64,000 nt of DNA from Bradyrhizobium sp. OK095 (GTDB lineage Bacteria > Pseudomonadota > Alphaproteobacteria > Rhizobiales > Xanthobacteraceae), in NCBI RefSeq assembly GCF_900109945.1, contig NZ_FOBX01000004.1:310001-374000 (forward strand), read 5' to 3'. The notes below the pieces were generated by a model. It was given only the letters and a program-made list of their open reading frames with translations, searched no databases and was not told where the DNA came from. This document shows, piece by piece, positions 18,872 to 28,800 of this stretch (position 1 is its first letter; the number at the start of each line of letters is the position of its first letter). Made by a program: the position numbers and the translations under genes.

Positions 18872-20071
18872 ATGTCGATATCGTTGAGGGCGCTCGGCCT
18901 TGCGATGGGCGCGGTAGCGCTCACCAGCCTGCCGGCTTCTGCGCAAACCAAAGTCACCAATGAAGGTATTTCTGTAAACGAGATCGTCATCGGCACCCAT
19001 CAGGACCTGTCGGGCCCGATCAAGGTCTGGGGCGTGCCGGTTTCCAACGGCATGAAGATGGCGGTCGAGGAGATCAACGCCACCGGCGGCATCCAGGGCC
19101 GCAAGATCAAGATGATCCTCGAGGACAATGGCTACGATCCGAAGAAGGGCGTGCTGGCCTCGCAGAAGATGGTCGAGCGCGACAAGATTTTTGTCATGAT
19201 CGGCTCGATGGGCTCGGCGCCGACTCTCGCCGCGCAGGATATCCTGTTCGATGCCGGCGTGCTGCAGCTGTTTCCGCTGACGGCGGCTGAGTTCACCTAC
19301 AAGTTCGATCCGGCTAAGCCGCAGGAGCGGTTGAAGTTCAACAATCTGCTGCCTTACGTCGACAGCACGCGCGCCGCGCTCAAATATATGATGGTGTCGA
19401 AGAACTTTCAGAAGCCCTGCATCATGCATCAGGACGATGAGTACGGCAAAAACGTGCTTGATGGCTTCACCCAGCAGCTCGCGGCCATGAAGGTGCAGGC
19501 GGCCTCGGTGACGAGCTACAAGCGCGGTGCTTCCGACTTCAGTGCGCAGGTCGCCAAGATGAAGTCTGATGGCTGCGATATCGTGGTGCTCGGCACCGTG
19601 ATCCGCGAAACCATCGGCGCCATGACGGAGGCAAAGAAGCTCGGTTGGGACGTCACCTTCCTTGGTGCCTCGCCAACCAACGTGCTGGAAGTGCCGACGT
19701 TGGGCAAGGAGGCGGTTGAAGGGCTCTATGCAGCGAGCCTGTTCGAGATCCCCTATGAGGACACGGCCAAGGGCAAGGTGAAGGACTGGATTGTCAACTA
19801 CAAGAAGATGTTCGGCACCGAAGCCAATACGCAGGCCATCATCGGCTACAACGCAGTCATGACGTTTGCGTTCTACGCCGACAAGGCGGGCAAGGATCTG
19901 ACCGGACAGAAGATGCTGGACTCGCTGGAATCGGGCGAGAAATTCCTCGACATCTTCTCCTCACCCGCGACGAAGTTCTCCAAGACCGACCACCTCGCCA
20001 ACACCATAACCCAGGTGCAGCAGGTCAAGGGCGGCCGCTGGGTTCTGGTGAAGGACAATCTGATGTTTTGA
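18872..20071 (+). CDS. Periplasmic binding protein of the liv-type importer
   Basis: A 399-aa type-I periplasmic binding protein (LivJ-like, Peripla_BP_6). The ATG at 18872 follows TAGGAGAGGAGACGTCA and begins a signal peptide cleaved after LTSLPASAQT. The mature start is typical: EIVIGTHQDLSGPIKVWGVPVSNGMKMAVEEINATGGIQGRKI. It captures the substrate for LivHMGF. Similar proteins in Bradyrhizobium carry aromatic acids as well as amino acids, so the ligand is undetermined. Confidence 0.87.
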   Translation: MSISLRALGLAMGAVALTSLPASAQTKVTNEGISVNEIVIGTHQDLSGPIKVWGVPVSNGMKMAVEEINATGGIQGRKIKMILEDNGYDPKKGVLASQKMVERDKIFVMIGSMGSAPTLAAQDILFDAGVLQLFPLTAAEFTYKFDPAKPQERLKFNNLLPYVDSTRAALKYMMVSKNFQKPCIMHQDDEYGKNVLDGFTQQLAAMKVQAASVTSYKRGASDFSAQVAKMKSDGCDIVVLGTVIRETIGAMTEAKKLGWDVTFLGASPTNVLEVPTLGKEAVEGLYAASLFEIPYEDTAKGKVKDWIVNYKKMFGTEANTQAIIGYNAVMTFAFYADKAGKDLTGQKMLDSLESGEKFLDIFSSPATKFSKTDHLANTITQVQQVKGGRWVLVKDNLMF

Positions 20072-20100
20072 TCTGGTGTTTCTCGCCGCACGAACGGTGC

Positions 20101-20239
20101 ACCCTCGCCCCTTGTGGGAGAGGGTGGATCGCCGCATAGCGGCGAGCCGGGTGAGGGGTCTCTATCTTCACGAGCAGTCTAGCGAGTGGAGACAACCCCT
20201 CATCCGGCGCTTCGCGCCACTCCCACAAGGGGAGAAGGA
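20101..20239. repeat. Dispersed palindromic element, copy 2 (inverted)
   Basis: It has the same design as the 1061-1202 element but inverted: CCCCTTGTGGGAGAGGG at one end, GGCGCTTCGCGCC and CTCCCACAAGGGGAGAAGG at the other. It lies between the convergent binding-protein gene and the LprI-like gene. Confidence 0.75.
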
Positions 20240-20259
20240 AGAAAGAGAGGGGAGACATC

Positions 20260-21384
20260 CTACGATCCCCCGCCTGCGGTGCCCGAGTTCACGGGCGCCA
20301 GTTCGTCTTCCCGGCATCGCCAGCCATCTGCGGTTTTGACGAAGGCAAAGGTCCGCTGGATTCTCAGGCGGCGCGTGACGTTGAAGGCCTCGCCGGAGCG
20401 TTCTCTATTGCCGGCGCCCGGCCGCGGAAGGCCGGTCCTGGGGTCCCAGCAGGTGCCGGTGCAGTTCGACGCGACCTTGCTGCAGGTGGTGAACGGCGCC
20501 AGCACGACCATCTCGATCTCGCCCGTGACCTGCGCCTCCTGGTCGGTCACTTGGCTGTCGAGCGCGTAGACGCGGTTGATGCGCAGGAAATTGCCGCAGG
20601 AATTGGCCGCGTGGATGCGCGCGGCGCAAAAATCGACGGCGTCGGTGTCGGGGATGCGGGCCGCGACCTGCCGGCCGAACACTTTCTTCGGATCCCCTTT
20701 TGCGGCGGCGATCTCGCCGGTCTTGTGCTTCAGATAGTCGCCGAGACAATCTTCCGCGGGCCCGAGCTCCTGAAGCGGCACGTTCTCCTTGCCGACGAGA
20801 TTGCATTTGCGATCGCGCTCTCGCGTCCACCTTCCGTATTCGGCGAAGGCAAAGCGTGCCGCGGTCGGGTCGAGCTTGCCGATCAGGCCGAGCACCTGGC
20901 TGTTGAGCTCCGTTTCGGCCAGCGCCAGCGACGGGTCCGCGCAGATCACCGCGCCCGCCGCGGTGTTGGCCGCCAGACAATCGAAATCCGGATCGCGCAG
21001 GATCGCGGCGCGCTCCTCGGTGACCTTGAGCAGGCACGCCCTCACCCGATCGAAATCGTCGGTGCGGATCGCGGTCTGGCCGACGATGCCGCAGCCGAGA
21101 TTGCGCTGGCGGGTCCAGATTGCGTTCTCCTCGATTCCGGGCAGGCGGTCGGGCAGGCGGGAGAGCCGCGCTTCGATCGCGGTGCTGAGCTTGTCGGCGG
21201 CGGTGCTCAGCTCGGTGTCACCACAGAACAATTGATTGCCGGGATCGCGGATCTGCTGGCAGTTGTTTTTTGCGAACTGCGGCAGTCTGTCGGCGATGGA
21301 GCGGTCGGACGGGCCGGATTGCGCGGACGCAGGCGTCGCCGGGAGCGCCAGCAGCGCAAGTACAGTCAGCACGATGAACCGCAT
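20260..21384 (-). CDS. Exported LprI-like (DUF1311) protein
   Basis: A 374-aa protein with a signal peptide (MRFIVLTVLALLALPATPASA). Two related cysteine-containing segments follow, roughly residues 40-120 and 130-215; each has paired cysteines and a W/Y-T-R-x-R-x-x-x-C element (WTRQRNLGCG; WTRERDRKCN). This is the pattern of LprI/DUF1311 modules, some of which inhibit lysozyme. The remaining 150 residues are Cys-rich and end in a basic strand-forming region. Periplasmic or secreted; function inferred only from the repeats. Confidence 0.65.
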   Translation of the reverse strand: MRFIVLTVLALLALPATPASAQSGPSDRSIADRLPQFAKNNCQQIRDPGNQLFCGDTELSTAADKLSTAIEARLSRLPDRLPGIEENAIWTRQRNLGCGIVGQTAIRTDDFDRVRACLLKVTEERAAILRDPDFDCLAANTAAGAVICADPSLALAETELNSQVLGLIGKLDPTAARFAFAEYGRWTRERDRKCNLVGKENVPLQELGPAEDCLGDYLKHKTGEIAAAKGDPKKVFGRQVAARIPDTDAVDFCAARIHAANSCGNFLRINRVYALDSQVTDQEAQVTGEIEMVVLAPFTTCSKVASNCTGTCWDPRTGLPRPGAGNRERSGEAFNVTRRLRIQRTFAFVKTADGWRCREDELAPVNSGTAGGGS

Positions 21385-21499
21385 TCCAGTCGCCCCCGTA
21401 TCGAAGGCGCCATGCTAGCGTTCCGGATCGTGTGGTGGAATGGGTTTGTGGTGGATGAATGTAGCCCGGATGGAGCGAGGCGCGATCCGGGCCACAAGA

Positions 21500-22225
21500 T
21501 CAATCGGCGGCGACCATAGAGAACCGCACGGGCTCGTCGACATATTTCATTACGGCGGACTGATAGAGCACGAACAACGGCTGGTAGCTCCGCGCGTCGT
21601 CGTCCTCGACCATCGCCATGCGGCGGTTGTCGAGCATCAGCCAGTGGCCGTCGAGCTTTGCTGCAGCAACGGCATGGTCTTCGCCGGCCCTGACGTCGCG
21701 CACCACGACGATGCGGAGGTCCTCAGCGGCGATGCCGGCGAGCCGCAGTGCGGCCAGCTTGGCGATGGCATAGTCTTCACAGTCGCCGGCGCCGCGGGCG
21801 AAGGTCGCAAGCGGCGAGCTCCAGACGTCGTCGATGCCGTCATCGGCGGCGCGAATGGCGAGGTTGATGGCACGGTTGGTCTCGCCGAGCTTCGCGCGGC
21901 CGTCACGGTTGCGGGCCTGGTCGACGATGGCGAGCAGTTTCAGCGCCGCGGGCGACACGCAATTGTCGCGATCGCCGTCGCACAGCGCGAGCTGCACCAT
22001 GTCGTCGTCGAGCTTCTGCTTCAGCGTCAACCATTTCTGCTGGAGACTGCCGGACGAGATGGCAAAGGCGAACACGCCGAACGGCTCGGCGGATTTGCGC
22101 ACGAGGACGCCGGCGCCGGGTGACAGCAGCGTGCCTGCGCGAAGATCGGCGGCCGACCCAAACAGGATCAATCCGCACAGGACAATGATTGCGCGCCAGG
22201 CGCGCGAGCGAGTAGCGGTCTCCAT
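21500..22225 (-). CDS. LapG-like periplasmic cysteine protease (BTLCP)
   Basis: A 241-aa bacterial transglutaminase-like cysteine proteinase. ATG 22225 follows GGAAGGGG and begins a signal peptide (RAIIVLCGLILFGSAADLRAG); an upstream in-frame ATG at 22363 gives an unlikely basic extension. The Cys-His-Asp triad is visible: Cys in GAGDCEDYAIAK, His in GEDHAVAA, Asp in WLMLDNRR. In Pseudomonas, LapG of this family cuts the adhesin LapA after a di-alanine in its N-terminal retention module. Here the divergent neighbour is a giant type-I-secreted protein with an AAG site near residue 110. No LapD-like c-di-GMP receptor is in the window. Confidence 0.82.
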   Translation of the reverse strand: METATRSRAWRAIIVLCGLILFGSAADLRAGTLLSPGAGVLVRKSAEPFGVFAFAISSGSLQQKWLTLKQKLDDDMVQLALCDGDRDNCVSPAALKLLAIVDQARNRDGRAKLGETNRAINLAIRAADDGIDDVWSSPLATFARGAGDCEDYAIAKLAALRLAGIAAEDLRIVVVRDVRAGEDHAVAAAKLDGHWLMLDNRRMAMVEDDDARSYQPLFVLYQSAVMKYVDEPVRFSMVAAD

Positions 22226-22343
22226 CTGACATCCCCTTCCGGCTTCGCCAGGTCCCCCTCGACCTCGTCGTGCCGGGCTTTGTTGCTTTCGCTGAGATAG
22301 TGCGAGACGGGCTGTTTTGTTCTGCTTAACGCGCCCGGCAGGG

Positions 22344-22361
22344 GTCCCAAAACCGTGGGAC
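22344..22361. promoter_or_regulatory. Palindrome in the protease/adhesin control region
   Basis: GTCCCA-N6-TGGGAC, perfect 6-bp arms. It lies upstream of both divergent genes in the 619-base gap 22226-22844, which is visibly AT-richer than its surroundings and holds no convincing ORF. Possible operator. Confidence 0.35.
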
Positions 22362-22387
22362 ACGCTGAAACGGGGCTGCCCAAATTG

Positions 22388-22401
22388 CGTAAAATTTTAC
22401 G
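22388..22401. promoter_or_regulatory. CGTAAAATTTTACG perfect palindrome
   Basis: A 14-bp perfect palindrome in the divergent control region of the LapG-like protease and the adhesin. An AT-rich core with CG ends fits an operator rather than a terminator (no T-tract). Confidence 0.45.
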
Positions 22402-22785
22402 ATTCGCGGGCTAAGAGGGGCCCGGTTGCCGCGAAATGGAACCAATTGCAGGCACAAGTTGTGGGAGAGCCGATTCTGCGTCCTATGGCTAACGGCCCGC
22501 TATTTCACGGGTTCTGTTAGTTGGCTCACAGATTTAACTCCGTATTTGCCGCAGGATGTTGCGGGGCACCACGAAGGAAAGATAACACAAATATCCGCTG
22601 CCCGATTTGTGCGTCTGATTACTTTGGATGACTGGAAATGCGCGAAAATGAGCCGAATTCGACTTCAATGTATTCAAATAACTACTTCGGCTTCTCTACG
22701 AAGGCACCTCGCTCCTGGGGCTCCCATCGCCAAGTGATGCGAAATCACACAAGCAATAGATGGTTTCGCTAAGGACTTGGTAATG

Positions 22786-22799
22786 CTAAGCAAGCTTAG
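22786..22799. promoter_or_regulatory. CTAAGC-AA-GCTTAG palindrome before the adhesin
   Basis: 6-bp arms, 46 bases before the TTG start codon, followed by AT-rich sequence (TACTTACTTAAATTTTAAC) that could contain the -10. Possible repressor site or promoter element. Confidence 0.4.
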
Positions 22800-22844
22800 G
22801 CGGTCGATACTTACTTAAATTTTAACTCCTTTTACGGTGCCCGG

Positions 22845-25800
22845 TTGAATTACGCTGGCAAATTTGACGCCGCGATTTCCTTGGACGGCCAGGGTTCCCG
22901 CTCGCCCGCCGATCTCCATGTCGATTCCTTTACCGCCAAAGCGCACGGTCACGTGCCCGAAGGCGCGGTCGTTGTTGCCGACCCGAACCTGATCTTTCAC
23001 GGCGAGTACAAACGCGCCGGCGCCGACCTCGTGGTCTCCCACGACGGTCACGAGCTCGTCGTTCACGACTACTTCAGGGGTGACAAGCGCGCGGCGATCG
23101 CCTCGCCCGATGGTGCCCACCTCACCGGCGATATCGTCAACGCGCTCACGGGTCATGTGCAATATGCGCAGGCTGCTGGCGGCATTGCCGCGGCCCAGGT
23201 GATCGGCCACGTCACCAAACTCTCCGGCAGCGCGACCGCGGTCCGCAACGGCGTCTCGGTCATCCTGAACAACGGCGACAATGTCGAGAAGGGCGACGTG
23301 GTCTCGACCGGCGGCGACTCGACGCTCGGCATCACGTTTATCGACGGCACCGTGTTCGGCCTGTCCTCCAACGCGCGGATGGTGCTGAACGAGATGGTCT
23401 ACGACCCCAACGGGTCGAACAATTCCTCGCTGCTCAGCCTGGTCGCGGGCACCATCACCTTCGTCGCCGGCGAGACCGCCAAGCACGGCGATATGAAGAT
23501 CGACACGCCGGTCGCCACCATGGGCATCCGCGGCACGGCGGTGTTGAACCAGATCAACTTCGTCGTTCCCGCCGGCGGCGGCGATCCGCAGCCGCAGGTG
23601 AGCTTCCAGGTGCTGGTCGAGCCGAACGGTACGACCGGCTCCTACATCCTGTTCGACAAGGTCACGCTGCTGCCGATCGCGACGGTCAACCAGGCCGGCC
23701 AGATGATCCAGATCAGCGGCGGCAACGTCTCGATCACCAATGCGCTGATGTCGCCGGACATTCAGAAGCTGATCACCGACGTGTTCACGCTGAAGTTCAC
23801 CGACAACAACACCAACACCAAGCTGACGACGAACTTCACCGACACCATCACGCAGGACGGCAACATCGTCTTCATCAAGACGGACACCGGTGCCACCGCG
23901 ACCGCGACCTTCACCAACACCTCCAACAATGGCGGCGGTCCGGGGCAGGGTGGGACGGGCACGGGGGGCGACCGCTTTCCCGGCGCACCCTTCGCGAGCG
24001 TCCTCGATGCCAACGGCAATGTGGTGACTGGGTTCAAGGTGACCGAGCACGCAAACGCAACTGGCGACCGCGCGGACACCACCGGCGACGCCGTGCCTCC
24101 TGATACGATCATCTTCCGGGTCAACTTCGTCGACCAAAACCTGGGCGACCGGCCGACAGTGTCGGTGGACCTCGATGCATCGAAATACACCTATACGGAC
24201 TCCGGCCATCACGACGTCACCGCCTCACTCACTGCTCTCCAGAAGCAGGACATAGCGGCGACGCAGATCAAGATCAGTGTCGTCGCCGACGGCGGCAACA
24301 ACAACAACGGTTCGGCGACCCTGACCTACACGGTCCCCGACCACGCCTTCGATTTCCTGGGGGCCGGCGAAACGCTAACGCTGACCTACATTGTCAGCGT
24401 GGATAATAATTTCGGGGTCAATCCCGAAACCGCGCACATCCCCATCACCATCACGATCACCGGCACCAACGACAAGCCGGTGATCACCACCAGCGTTCCC
24501 ACCATCACCTTTGAAGGCGGCACCAGCGTGCCGGGTGGCCCGCTCACCAGCGACGCGCCGACGTCGGGGACGTTGATTTTCAAGGATGTCGATCTCACCG
24601 ACACGCACACGGTGTCCGTCGCGTTGACAAGCGCGAGCCTGCCTGGTGGCACCGTGCCGCCGGGGCCGCTCGCGCTGTTCCAGAGCGCAATGTCGGCTGC
24701 GATCGCGGCGGGCGCCGACAGCAAGGGTACCGGCACAGGCACCATCAACTGGTCGCTGGCCGATCTGCCGGTGTATCTCGCCGACTTCATCCCGAAGGAT
24801 GGGGTGTTGACGCTGGTCTACACCGTGACGCTCACGGACTCGCAGGGCGCCATTTCGCAGCAGACCATCACCGTCACGATCACCGGCACCGACGCGCCCG
24901 CGGTGGTGTGGATCGCGACCGACAAGGCCGGCGCGCCCCCCGGCGGCTTCTGGAAGGACGCGGCCAACTGGGAAACCGGCACGGTCCCGACCATCAATGA
25001 CGACGTCATCGTCATCACCGATCAGCTGCACGGCCTGACCCCGTCCTATCCGGTGACGATCGACGCGGCCGCCTATGCCAAGTCGATCACGATGAACGAC
25101 TTTGGCGGCCCGCCGCCGGAAGTGATCAACAAGAGCTTGCTGACGATATCAGGCGCGCTCAGCATGAGCGCGGACTCGAAATTCACGAACTCGGGTACCG
25201 GCGTGATGAATGTCGGCGGCAAGGCCGAGATTCTGGGCACGAGCGTGCTCACCAATGCCGGCTGGTTGACGCTCGCGGGCGGCGGCGATTTCGCCAAAGG
25301 CACCGCGATCACCAATTCCGGCACGATCGAGCTGTCGGGTGGCACGCTGACAACGCTGGCCGAGATCCATAATGCCGGCGGTCTGCTGAGGGCCGATGCC
25401 GGCACGACCCTGATCGTCGATACTGCGACTGTCGACGGCGGCACCGTCGCCATTCTGGGCACGCTGGAGCTCGATGGCACCAGCCTGATCGAGAACGGCA
25501 CGCTGAACACTTCCGGCACGGTCAAAGTCGAGGGCACGGTCGAGTTCGCCCACGAGACCGTGTCCAATACGACCAGCGGCACGATCAAGGTGCTGGCAAA
25601 CGGCTGGCTGACCATCGATCAGGGCTCCAGCGTCACGAATAACGGCGCGGTCACCGTCGACGCCAGCGGCAAGCTGACCGTCAACGGCGCAACGATCGAC
25701 GGTGCCTTTCGCGGAGTGCCCTCACTCAATGCCGGGACGAGCGATTCCTCCGGCGGTACTGACGTCATATCGACCACCTTGTCGGGCGTCGGTACGGTCA

Positions 25801-28800
25801 CGAATAACGGCGAGCTTGATCTCACCGGCAATGCGATTCTGAGCGACGGCTTTCTCAAGAACAACGCCACCCTGAAGGTCAGCGGCACCGGCAATGCGCT
25901 GGATTACGAGACCGTCACCAATACCGGCTCCATCGAAGTGCTGGCGGGCGCTGCGCTTGCGATCGACAAGAGCTCGACGGTTGCCAATTCAAGCGGCCAC
26001 GTGATCGTCGATGACGCTGGCACTTTGACCTTGGACCTCGCCACGATCAGCGGCGGCGCCATCCAGGGCGCCGGCACGATCGACGTCACCGGCGCCAGCA
26101 AGATCGACGGCGGGGCCACGGTCAGCATCAGCACGATCACCGCCGATGCCGCGCTGACGCTGGACGGCGTCACCGTCTCCGGCACGGTCGTCACCGACAA
26201 GTCCAGCGTCGTGCTCGCCAACACGGTCATGCTCAAGGACGGTGCCACGATCCAGGGCACTTCCAGCGCGACCAAGGGCGCGATCACCAACAACGGGACG
26301 CTCGAGATCGCCGGCGCAGCGACGCTGCTCAACGATATCGTCACCAACACCGGCCATGTCATCAAGATCGACGATGGCAAGACGCTGACGCTGTCCGGCA
26401 CCGAGATATCGGGCGGCACCATCAATAATTACAGCGGCGCGCTCGGCGGCACGATCGACGTCACCGGCGACAGCAAGATCGGCGGCGATGCGACCCTGAA
26501 TCAGGGCGCGGTCACGGTGGAGAGCGGCTACGCGCTGACATTCGGCGACGCGACGGTTGCGGGCACCGCGATCACCAACCACGGCGCCGTGAATGTCGAT
26601 ACGAGCAAGAAGCTGACGCTGAACGGTGCGAGCCTGACCGGTGGCGCGCTTACCGTGTCCGGCACGCTGGATTCGACCAGCACCAGCACCGTTACCAATG
26701 CTTCCATCACCAACAACGGCCTGCTCGAAGCGATCGGCGGTCTGCTGACGCTCGCCGCTAGCACCTCGGCCACCATCGCCAATGCCGGCACGCTTCAGGC
26801 CAACGTCGGCGAGCTCGACATCGACCACGAGGCCGTCACCAACACCGGCACGCTGACCGCCATCAACGACGGCATGCTGAAGCTGATCGGAATGACGGTG
26901 ACCAATACCGGCGGTACGGTGTCGGTTGAGTCGGGCTCCACGCTCGATCTCGTCGGGGCAACGATCGACGGCGGCACGGTGACGGTCGCGGGCACGCTGG
27001 AATCGACCGGCACGAGCGCCATCGACAGCGCCGACATTACCATCGCCGGCACCGGCACGATCTCCGTCACCAGCGGCACGTTGACGATCGATCCCGCTAC
27101 TCTCCACGCCATCACCAATCACGGCCTGATCGAGGTGGTCACGGGCGGTGCACTGAAGCTGACGGCAGCCACCGTCACCAACACCGGCGCAACGATCACG
27201 GTTGACGGCACGTCGAAACTCTATCTGACCGACGTCTCGATCAACGGCGGCAGCCTGACCAATGCCGGCAATCTCTACAGCGTCTCCGGCAACAACACGG
27301 TCTCGGCCAGCGTCACCAACACCGGCACCATCGAGGTCCAGACCGGTACGCTGAATCTTTCCGGCGGCGTCACCGGTGTGGGTACGCTGATCGTCGACGA
27401 CACGGCAACGTTGGAGCTCGGCGGCGCGGACGTGCAGGCCGTCACCTTCGCCGGCGGTACCAATACGCTCCAGCTCGACAAGACGAGCCATGACTTTAGC
27501 GGCACCATAACGGGTGCATCGTCGGCCGGCGGCACGTTCAACGTCACCGGGGCCGGCAACGTCACGACCTCGAAGGGCGATGCGCTCGATTTCACCGCAT
27601 CGGGCGGGACCGCCGGCAGCCACGGCAACATCGTGCTGACGCCGACCGGCGCCCTGACCGGTGCGACCAACGGCATCGTCGTCACCCAGAACGGCATCGG
27701 CGACATCTCGTTGACGACTGTTGGCGACGTCACCGGCCAGAACGGCAACGGCATCGTGCTGCACGACAGCGTGGCCGGTGTGGGCGATATCACGGCAACC
27801 ATCGGCGGCGGCGTCTCCGGCGCGGTCGGTCTCGATGTCGTCTCCCATGGCGACGGCGCTGTCACCATCACGAATAACGGGCACATCGCCGGCACGACCT
27901 CGTTCGGCATCAGTGTCGACCAGAATGATGCGGGCGCGACTGGCTCGACCCACATCACCAACACCGGCTCGGTGGTTGGTGCCGACGGTGTCGCGGCGAT
28001 CTCCATCGAGGAGAACACCACCGGCACGGCGACGATCGACAATTCCGGCACCATCGGGCCTGACGCTGCGAGCGTGGCCTCGACGACCTATGCGATCGTC
28101 GAGACCGGCGGCGAGATCACGATCAACAATACCGGCCACATCAACGGCAACATCTCGGTCGCCACCGCCACGTTCAACAACGAGGCGACGGGGATTTGGA
28201 CCGTCTCCGGCAGCGGCGTGTTCGGCGATGCATCGTCGATCGTCAACCATGGTGAGATTGACCTTCACGGCGCCTCGATTTCCGGGACCGGGCTGAGCAT
28301 CGACAATTATGCGGATATCGACAGTTGGGGCACGGCGTCGATCTCGGGCATCATCACCAATACCGGCACCGTCGAAGTCCATAATGGGGAGCTGACGCTG
28401 TTCGGCTCGCTATCCGGCACGGGCTCGGTCACCGTCGATGCCGGCGCGTTGCTCGACGTCAAGGATACGGTCTCTCAGACGATCACACTCGCCGGCGATG
28501 GCGCCGAGCTTCAGATCGACACGTCGACCTTCGGTGGATCGATCGCGGAGCTGTCCGCGAACGACAAGATCGACCTGACGACGATCAAGTACGGGCTCGG
28601 CACCAGCGCGGTCTATGTCGCCGATGCCGATCATCCCGAGAGCGGCGGTGTGCTGACGGTCACCGGTGACGATAACAAGACCATCAGCCTGACCCTCGTC
28701 GGAGACTATCGCGGTGCACATTTTGCGGGCAGCGATGAGAGTGGCCACACGCTCATCACGATCCACGGGGCTGACGACGCGCCGACGATCACCACCACGG

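Noticed and set aside
25989..28382. 797-codon minus-strand frame opposite the adhesin
   Set aside because: High GC and repetitive coding on the plus strand keep the antisense frame open; its protein is low-complexity Asp/Arg/Gly text.
24900..28770. DNA-level tandem repeat array, such as a CRISPR or satellite
   Set aside because: Similarity is at protein level, units vary in length, and there are no identical spaced repeats.
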